Shown: positions 56,142 to 64,000 of the stretch, piece after piece
Layout of the letters: each line of letters opens with the position of its first letter
How positions within the stretch are numbered: the stretch's first letter is position 1
Assembly (NCBI RefSeq): GCF_026213295.1
Contig: NC_079422.1
Span: 19,047,512 to 19,111,511, forward strand
Source of the DNA: Gadus chalcogrammus
Lineage: Eukaryota; Chordata; Actinopteri; Gadiformes; Gadidae
Direction of reading: 5' to 3'
Length of the DNA: 64,000 nt
Position numbers and translations under genes: made by a program
Notes under the pieces: generated by a model
Seen by the model: only the letters and a program-made list of their open reading frames with translations
The model's database searches: none
Told to the model about the DNA's origin: nothing

Positions 56142-56956
56142 CTGAGATGCCTGACTGCCGCCGAGCTACCCCAGCCGGAGCTGCTCGTCCGCCGGAGCTG
56201 CTAGTCCGCTGGAGCTGCCACCTAGCTTCGGCGCCAGTTCAGCTCCCGGAGTACACTGCTGGACTGCGGCCGGACGGCTACGACGGCGGCCGGCAGCTCC
56301 GGCGCGGGGAGCTGGGAGGCAGTCCGTCAGCTCAGTTCCCGGAGTACAATCCTTTTCTTCGCCATGTCGCGGTTCATGGAGAGTCAAAGCCAAAGTTCCT
56401 ACCCCCAATTCTTATATCCCCCACTACGAGTCTTTACTTGTGGAAGTACTAGAGACCTCAGACACAGTCTTTATTATTCATAATATCATCCGAGGCGCAC
56501 ATAGCTTTGGGCCGTGATGTTAGATTATAAAAATACCCGTATATAATATTATTATTATGTTATATTATATTAAATAGATATACAGCTCCAGTTGTCAGCA
56601 AACGGCAACAATCCCTTCTCCATGCTGTGGTTCAGTCTGACAGCTAATTGGGCAGCAGCTCTTTTGCATCAACGCTACAGACACCAGAAATATTTTTTTT
56701 CCTAAAAGCTATTTACAGCAAACAGCTTCAAAAATATGTTTCTGGAACTCAAATACTATGTTTACTTGTTGTGAAAACACTGTAATATGTCTCCTTTAAA
56801 TGTGTAATCAAACAGGGAACTCTGCAACCTTGATTTCCTCAGGACCGTTCCACAGGGAAGAAGCCCTGACAGCAAATGCTCCATCCCCCTTTGTTTTGAG
56901 TGTAGTCCTTGGCATTGAAAACTGTTGGACAACACACAACTATTGGCTCATTATGG

Positions 56957-58031
56957 CTAGTTCTCTGAAGACATGAAGCCCCTGAGCCTTTGAATACATG
57001 GGGATCTGCCTATCAGCTTGAGCAGCTGCGTCCTGAACCTTTTCCCGACAAACACATAGAGCATGGGGTTGATGCAGCTGTGGCCGTATGCGATCACCTC
57101 CGTCACCTGCAACACCATCCGTATGTGACGGCTGCTGTTGCACGATGAGTAGCTGCCCATCAGCTCTAAGGCATGGAAGAAGCACGTGACGTTGAAGGGC
57201 AGCCAGCAGCAAAAGAACACAGACACCACCAACGCGATCATACGAATTGTCTGCTTCCTAGACTTCTGGCTGGACAGGAGCGTCCGCACGATCTGGCTGT
57301 AGCAGAAGGTCATGAAGACCAACGGAATTGCCAAGCCCAGGATGTTCATTTTTAACAGGCCGAAAACCATCCACCAGTTGCTGCTATCGTCTTCGGAGGT
57401 ATGTTCAAATGAAGGGGCACAGAACACTGTGTTGTTATACCGCTGTGCTCGTAGAAAGCCCACCTCCGGGAACGAGGCCAGCAGCCCAGCCACCCATGTC
57501 ACCACGGCTGCCAATACTCCAAAGGACCTTGTGCGCATCTTTCTGGCAAAAACGGCGTGCACTATCATAAGGTATCTGTCGACGCTCATGAGGGTGATGA
57601 AAAAGATGCCAGAGTAGTAACCAACATGGTAGGTTCCCAACACCACCTTGCACGTGGCGTCCCCAAAGATCCAGTTGTCTCTGGCTTGGTGGGCCAGGAA
57701 GGGAAGGGAACTGAGTAGCAGAAGGTCGGCGAGGGCCAGGTTGAGAAGGCAGACGTCGGTCATGCTGCGGAGCCGCATGCCAGCCACGATCACCCACACC
57801 ACCAGGACGTTTCCTGAGAGGCCCAGGATGAACAGGAGAGAGTACAGAGCCGGTAGATAGATGGTTGCGGGCCGCCCGTAGTCGCACGTTACTATTTCTT
57901 CCAGAAAGTCGTTGTAGTCATAGTAATAAGGGGAGGGTTCAACTGTACCGACATATTCAGTAGTCCAGTTCAATCTGTCAACTGAATCAGTGAATATCTC
58001 AGTTGTATTCCTGACGGAGAAATCATAGGTC
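56957..58031 (-). CDS. CC-type chemokine receptor, main coding exon (start codon in upstream exon)
   Basis: Seven-helix GPCR that would bind CC chemokines at the leukocyte surface and signal through Gi. The exon starts after acceptor CCCTCAG at 58031 and reads TYDFSVRNTTEIFTDSVDRL, then LNWTTEY, a Tyr/Asp-rich N-terminus (PYYYDYNDF), and the seven helices. Hallmarks, counting from the Leu at 57973: N-terminal Cys30, LNLALADL in TM2, Cys108 with Cys185 (disulfide), DRYLMIVHAV at 132 after TM3, CWLPF in TM6, NPMLY in TM7. It stops after FMSSEN. There is no ATG in frame before TM2, so the start must lie in an upstream exon. One weak candidate is ATGAATACAAACAG at 58941-58928 on the minus strand, ending at a poor donor. 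It looks most like CCR4/CCR8-type receptors, but the exact orthologue is not certain. No frameshift or internal stop is seen, so it is probably functional. Confidence 0.88.
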
Positions 58032-58171
58032 CTGAGGGAGACACAAAGGAGTTTTAGAGTGGAGAGTAGGTCTGAGTTACTGTTTATTCATCGACAAAAC
58101 TATCAGTTTTACCATATCCTAAACGAGTAGCCACCCAGGTGGTTAGTCGATAAAGTCACAAATGCCCATAA

Positions 58172-58345
<174 letters not shown>

Positions 58346-59075
58346 ATAAATTGGTGATATTGAATCTTCAACGTTTTGAATGTGCGCTAATAATCGAATA
58401 AATAATAAATAATTAGCACGTGTAAGAGCGGCACATCCCATTTGGAAGATGGGGGGTGCTGATGAATGGGGGTGTTTGGCTTCTAGAAGGAAGCCAAACC
58501 AGTAATTTCCTGTGCTGTTGCATTTCCTGTGTTATGTTTTGCTCACTGTTTGTTTCATAACCCTTCTTTGTATGGGCAGTGGCACTCTCCAATTCAATTA
58601 TTAGCAGAGCGCATCTCGGCTTTTAGCCTATAGCTTACACAATACCATGCAGAAATGCATTTTCCCTGTTCCTCTAATGGTTCCTAATTTGTTCTACACT
58701 GAAACGCAGTTTCAGTAGTGTAACATGTTTATTCTATATGCGTACATACATTTGCATACCCTGTAACTATAAATATATAGAGATTTACAGATATAGATGT
58801 ATATTGATCGATATTTAAAAGGCCATAGCATTTAATGTGAAATACAGAAAACATTTATGATATGATGGACATAATCAGTTATCATGATTAGTTTTCAACT
58901 AAAATATACATTTTAATTAAATGTGACCTGTTTGTATTCATCCTCCGATGTCCAATGTTGAAAGGATAAAGTCCAATCCAAATATGACCTCTAGCCAGTG
59001 TGCTAGGGGAGCTCAGACTGAAGCTACATGCATTGTTTCCCTCTGTCAAACTTCATTCGTTCTGAAATATTTACT

Positions 59076-59194
<119 letters not shown>

Positions 59195-59546
59195 CGGTAG
59201 GTGTAGACAAGAGAAAGGGAGATACTTCCTATTATGAAGACAAGTCTCTTCCTTAAAATGTTCCATTTGCTCTCTTAAAGGTCCCATGACATGCTATTTT
59301 ATGTATTCTTTAATTACAGCCACTCCGAGCTAGTCGCACATTGAGCTTCCCCCAAATGCGCTGTTTTGGTGTCTGTAGCTATAATGCAAATGAGGAGGAG
59401 CGAGGCGGGTCAAGGAGGAGGGTGGGGGTGTGGCCCTTAGCAGCTTGCAGCCACGGTACCATGCGCTCTGTCTACAGTGGAGGTATCGCAATGGCGAGGC
59501 GCACACAGCTTTAAGCCGTGTTCTGTAAATATAACACACGGGAGTT

Positions 59547-59860
59547 CTGGAGCTCTATATCTAAATATTATCATATAGCCTACATAGATATCTATATCAT
59601 ATAATATATATTATCACGGCCAAAAGCTGTGTGCGCCTCCAGATGATATTGTGAATCACGTCGAGAGTACGACGTGTTATGCGCCATAACACCAAAAGCA
59701 GAACGGTTATCCAAATAACAAGGAAGTGTACAACACTTGCGTTACAGTCCTGGAGCTCTATATCTAAATAATATCATATAATACATAGATATCTATATCA
59801 TATAATACATATTATCACGGCCAAAAGCTGTGTGCGCCTCCAGATGATATTGTGAATCAC
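59547..59860 (+). repeat. tandem duplication, about 112-bp copies
   Basis: Copies at 59547-59659 and 59750-59860 share CTGGAGCTCTATATCTAAAT and ACGGCCAAAAGCTGTGTGCG. A related inverted fragment is at about 56475-56545. Confidence 0.88.
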
Positions 59861-60278
59861 AAACGATTTTGTTGGGTTCTGCGACGTCGCTGGTTCTTCC
59901 ACTTTCACATCAATCTGAAGTAGACTGAACCGCGCGCTGCCTGCTGCCGGCTGCCCGCTGCCAGGCGCGGCGGTGGTGCTTCGCGGCGATGGTGGTTCCC
60001 GATCTAATCAGAAACCTCTGATGTGTGTGCCTCTGCGAAGCCATACCTTAACATATACATACACAGTACTAAAACACATACACATATACACACACCCACT
60101 GTTACTCACAAATGCTCACACGTACACCAACTTCTACTACTTACACACACACGTCCAGTGCACGCCCACAACAGGCTCTTCATGTGGCTCTGTCTCCTCT
60201 ACCTTACTGATGGAGGAGATTGGGTTATCTATGGGCCCCGGGAGCCAATCTGATGGTGTGACAAGAACTGGAAAGTTG

Positions 60279-60280
<2 letters not shown>

Positions 60281-60347
<67 letters not shown>
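60281..60347 (+). repeat. (CA)n microsatellite
   Basis: Pure CA run. Confidence 0.95.
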
Positions 60348-60349
<2 letters not shown>

Positions 60350-61365
60350 GGGTGACTGGAATGCCACTGTTGGCTGTGGGGGTGGAGGTTGGGCTGGGAG
60401 ATGGAGAATTTAAGAGATTGAGGAGGTTAACGATGGAGAACTCTAGAGAAGAGAAAGATAGAGATGGAGAAGCCATTCATTCTATGATTCAAAAATGCTT
60501 GTGTATGCAAGCCTTCACAACCACACGTGACTGCATTTGACACCATACCCACTAATTGCAGGTATTTGAACACCTGCCCGAGAGTGCTATCTCTTACAGA
60601 TGAAATGCAGAGTCTTTGTTCTTGCAGGTTGACCTGTTGGCTTGTAAAGAATGTCGGCTAGATTTTACGACCGACTAGACCTGTTGATGGGTGACCCACG
60701 TGCCCACCGTCACATGGACTATTGGCGCGGCAAAGGTATTCTACAAATGCAAACAAATTGGCCTCATAATCAGAGCAGACAGGCTCTCCTCTGTAGGATA
60801 GGAATTTTCAGGTGCAGTTACTTGGGTTTCATATGTGGCTACTTTGTACTGTTATGTTTTGACTTTGATGAATAGTGCATATCAGGTGTTGGTTTATTGA
60901 TTTATCATTTTTTTTATTTTTATTAGTATCATTTTGATGCAGCAATCCACTGAGAAAAAAATAGGACGCAATCATAAGACGCAACAATATGAGCCCCCTC
61001 ATGTCACATTGTGTGGCAAAATTTTGAAAAACACCTAGGCCTATATACACATACCTATATATACCTATTTCCAAACCTCTGCTGAGATGAACAATTTAAA
61101 TAAAGCACCACACTTTTGATTCAAATGTTTTGGGCAGCGTTGACGCCAGTGGTCTCCAGTGGTCATGTTTAAGATTCCCCAAAATCATAACAGCATTCCT
61201 GTCATCATGTGCTGTCCTGTTACCGTGGGCACAGTCGCTACTGATGACGCTGACGATAGCAGAATGGAGTGATGCTATCGACTATCGCTATCTGTTATAG
61301 TGAAGCAGAGACACAAACGTCAATACAATGGCGTTGTGTCTTTGTTTCTACTGTATGTGGTTTAT
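60348..61365. other. intergenic sequence, no gene recognised
   Basis: Unique-looking AT-rich DNA. The short frames show no domain-like features. Confidence 0.55.
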
Positions 61366-61367
61366 AG

Positions 61368-62553
61368 TTTTCTGCCATAATTCAAACCTGAAAAAAAAAG
61401 TTTCAAAGGCTTTTAAGTCTGGGTTTGAAAACTGAACACCTTGTAAAAAAGGTTTTGCGACGCTGAAAAAAGAGATTATAACCTGAAAAAAATTCTAACA
61501 AAAATCAAACATGTGTAAACATGATTTTGTGTTGTATTTTATCTTCTTCATCATTTTCACCAACACATTTTCAAAGTATTTTTTCTTTCACAAACATGTT
61601 TTTAAAGTTCAAACAATTTCACCAGCGCATTTGCAGAGTTTCAAATCTGGCAATGTTCTAACAGTGTATTTCATTTTTTCCCAGTTTTGAAACCTTGTAA
61701 ATGGGATTCTGCAAACAGGTGTTCATACATTGAGAAATAAGTTTTGAAAGGTTGAATATTTATTTTTAAAAACTTGTAAAGGTGTACGTTTACGCCATTG
61801 CAATGTATTTGTAGAAAAAAAAAACTTTCCTGGGGTGGGACCATTTAGCTCTAAACCTATTGGTTGCTCTCGGCTGACGTACATTCCAATCACATTCTTG
61901 TCATCGGCAGAGCAATGTCAATCACGCACAGCCCGGTGAACGGCACATGTGATTGGAATGTACGTCAGCCGAGAGCAACCAATAGGTTTAGAGCTAAATG
62001 GTTCCGCCCCCAGGAAAGTTTTTTTTCTTCAGACTTTGACTGTCAGGAGTTTCAAAACGAATGCGCGTCAGAACACTGCCAATATTCACGTGACTCAAAG
62101 CTTGCGCCTGTGTGGTCAAATCTCTGAAAAGTCAGTGCTGAAAAGTCAGTTCTGAATAAATACATTGCAATGGCGTAAACGTACACCAACAAACGTATTT
62201 CTCAATGTATGAACACCTTGTAAATCCTATTTACAAGGTTTCAAAACTGGGAAACAAAGAAACTCACTGTTAGAACAGTGCCAGATTTGAAACTCTGCAA
62301 ATGCGCTGATGAAATTGTTTTAACTTTAACATGTTTATGAAAAAAAAAATACTTTGAAAATGTGTTGGTGAAAATTATGAAGAAGATAAAATAGAACACA
62401 AAATCATGTTTGAATTTTTGTTTGAATTTTTTTCAGGTTATAATCTCTCTTTTCAGTGTTGTAAAACCTTTTTTTACAAGGTGTTGAGTTTTCAAACCCA
62501 GACTTACAAGCCTTTGAAACTTTTTTTTTCAGGTTTGAATTATGGCAGGAAAC
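61368..62553. mobile_element. 1.2-kb foldback element with arms of about 530 and 605 bp
   Basis: The outer ends CTGCCATAATTCAAACCTGA and its inverse, and the inner ends GCTGACGTACATTCCAATCA and its inverse, pair across almost the whole length with a spacer of about 50 bp (61899-61947). The right arm has an extra stretch of about 100 bp near 62030-62150. No coding sequence. Confidence 0.85.
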
Positions 62554-62623
62554 TGACTCCATACGGCTAGAGCGGTTCGCCGGGAATTTGCAGTTCACTC
62601 ACCGCGTGTACATTTCCGTGTGA

Positions 62624-62740
62624 TAAAGTTTCCTAGGCCACTCCCAACAACTGCTACTTTGTAAGTTACCGTTTCTACCAAGTTCCGTTTCCTAGGCTAC
62701 TACCAACAACTGCTACTTTGTAACCGTTTCTACTTCCAGG
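62624..62740 (+). repeat. about 58-bp tandem duplication
   Basis: TTTCCTAGGC followed by CAACAACTGCTACTTTGTAA occurs twice in tandem. Confidence 0.85.
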
Positions 62741-62966
62741 CGCGGAGTGATACGCAAACTTTCACAAAATGATTGGGTGTCATAGCAGTTATGTATACGC
62801 TCATTATCCAACTGTTAGGAACCAATCAGATCGCTGGATTTAAGCCACCCGTTGTATAAAACAATATCATTTGGAATATTCACTTTGGTCGTACATTATA
62901 GGTGAATATTTTATAAAGTTGTGATATCTACAGGATGTGAGTGATGCAGTGGAGCTTTATTCTGTA

Positions 62967-63318
62967 TTAAAGGTTGTATCAGCGATTCTAGGCCGAAACA
63001 TAAATGATCACATTCATCTGATCTTTCCTCACGATCCGCTAGCTCCCCGCCCCATCAGCAGGCCGTCAAAAAAACCTGTCTCTGTAGGCAGCCTATGCTC
63101 CGAGACCGGACACAAAAACAAATGGTACTACCAACCAATCCAAACCAAAATAAATAGTATTCCAACCCATCACCGACAAGGGGTGGGTGTTGTGGGGTTT
63201 TGCGCTGCGTTCATAATAGTTATTACTGGATGCACTAAACACGGAAAGGTCTTTTTGGGATCTTGCTTCAAATACCAACAGAAGTGACATCAAGCAACAT
63301 CGCTGATACAACCTTTAA
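62967..63318. mobile_element. MITE with 20-bp terminal inverted repeats
   Basis: 352 bp with perfect terminal inverted repeats TTAAAGGTTGTATCAGCGAT at 62967-62986 and 63299-63318, and a non-coding interior. A diverged end of the same family is at 55537. Confidence 0.85.
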
Positions 63319-63499
63319 AACATGGTTTAGAGGGGGCTGGAGGTGTTACTCTGCACACTGGGAACCACTTTCTTTGCATGTTATTTAGCATGATGGTCTC
63401 TCTGAGTCCTGCTTTCTGCTGGCACTAATCAGACACAAAAGCACACATGAATATTTGTGTTTAAGAGTTGACAACACTGGATCATATTGTGGACGAATA

Positions 63500-63790
63500 T
63501 TATATTATGAAAACAACACTTTTCCTGGGATTTGGGGTGTTGTTTTGGGTCTCTGGTGCTCCCACACGCATACAAACTTTGAAAAAAGTCAGTAGGCCTA
63601 CATGAATTTTTGAGTGAGATACGTATATGCATTTCTGAAAGTAGCCCGCCTATAGTTACCAAATGGGCGAGTCAGGTTCGGCGCCCCCTCCTACGTAGGA
63701 AGGGGGTACATTTGAATATTACCTCCCACTTCCCCACCCCCCTCCAATCAGACCATGGCTAAGATTTTGTGGACCAGCAGACGAGCAGCT
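63500..63790 (+). repeat. dispersed repeat, copy 2
   Basis: Same orientation as the copy at 55715-56000, about 85-90 percent alike by eye. Confidence 0.9.
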
Positions 63791-64000
63791 GAGCTCCGGG
63801 AGTACATTCCCTTTCTCCGCCGGAGCTGCCGGACTGCCGCCGTGTCCGGCAGCTCTGGCGGGGGGAGTTTGGCGGGAGTCCAGTTCAGACTGTGGGTCCA
63901 ACCTCACGCCCATTACACCATCAAGGTAACTCTTTCTGCTTTGGCTAGGATAATGGCTTCTGTGTTGATAGTCTAGATATGATATTTGATGTCCGTCAAA

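Noticed and set aside
57435..57887. Second minus-strand frame across the chemokine receptor
   Set aside because: Out-of-frame shadow without helices or motifs.

Overview
The window is nuclear DNA of a vertebrate, most likely a teleost fish. It has small GT-AG exons spread over long introns, an extreme density of (CA)n, (CT)n and (TG)n microsatellites, and several dispersed repeats of teleost type. That microsatellite density recalls gadiform fishes, but this is inference and no species is claimed.

Positions 1-49.2 kb (+ strand) hold the 3' two thirds of a trio-family gene (Trio/Kalirin dual RhoGEF kinase). I traced 38 consecutive coding exons (1353-46433). They join without a phase break into 6297 nt, i.e. 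2098 codons plus a stop. In order they encode the last spectrin repeat, DH1-PH1 (the Rac/RhoG-type GEF in this family), SH3-1, a Ser-rich linker, DH2-PH2 (the RhoA-type GEF), a long Gly/Ser/Pro linker, SH3-2, an Ig domain and a kinase domain. The first roughly 1000-1100 residues (CRAL-TRIO domain and most spectrin repeats) lie upstream of the window. The Gly-rich linker after the second PH and the absence of an FN3 domain after the Ig favour TRIO over KALRN. The 3' UTR runs to an ATTAAA signal near 49.15 kb.

The introns are full of simple repeats and minisatellites, several of which touch splice sites. Intron 14 (17321-29267) contains a second, 2-mismatch copy of the 3' end of exon 14 with its own donor, a possible alternative first exon, a 74-bp palindrome and a roughly 460-bp pure (TGCG)n array.

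Positions 49.2-56.8 kb are transposon-rich. They include a candidate gene-capturing element that carries a frameshifted piece of eepd1 fused to a P2X7-C-terminus-like reading frame (50.15-51.34 kb), long-terminal-inverted-repeat elements, a triplicated partly inverted block, and a 5'-truncated LINE.

Positions 56.96-58.03 kb (- strand) hold the main coding exon of a CC-type chemokine receptor (seven-helix GPCR). Its start codon must lie in an upstream exon. The rest (58.1-64 kb) contains GATA/AT and GT microsatellites, a tandem duplication, a 1.2-kb foldback element, a small MITE and a second copy of a dispersed repeat also present at 55.7 kb. No tRNA, rRNA or CRISPR array was seen.
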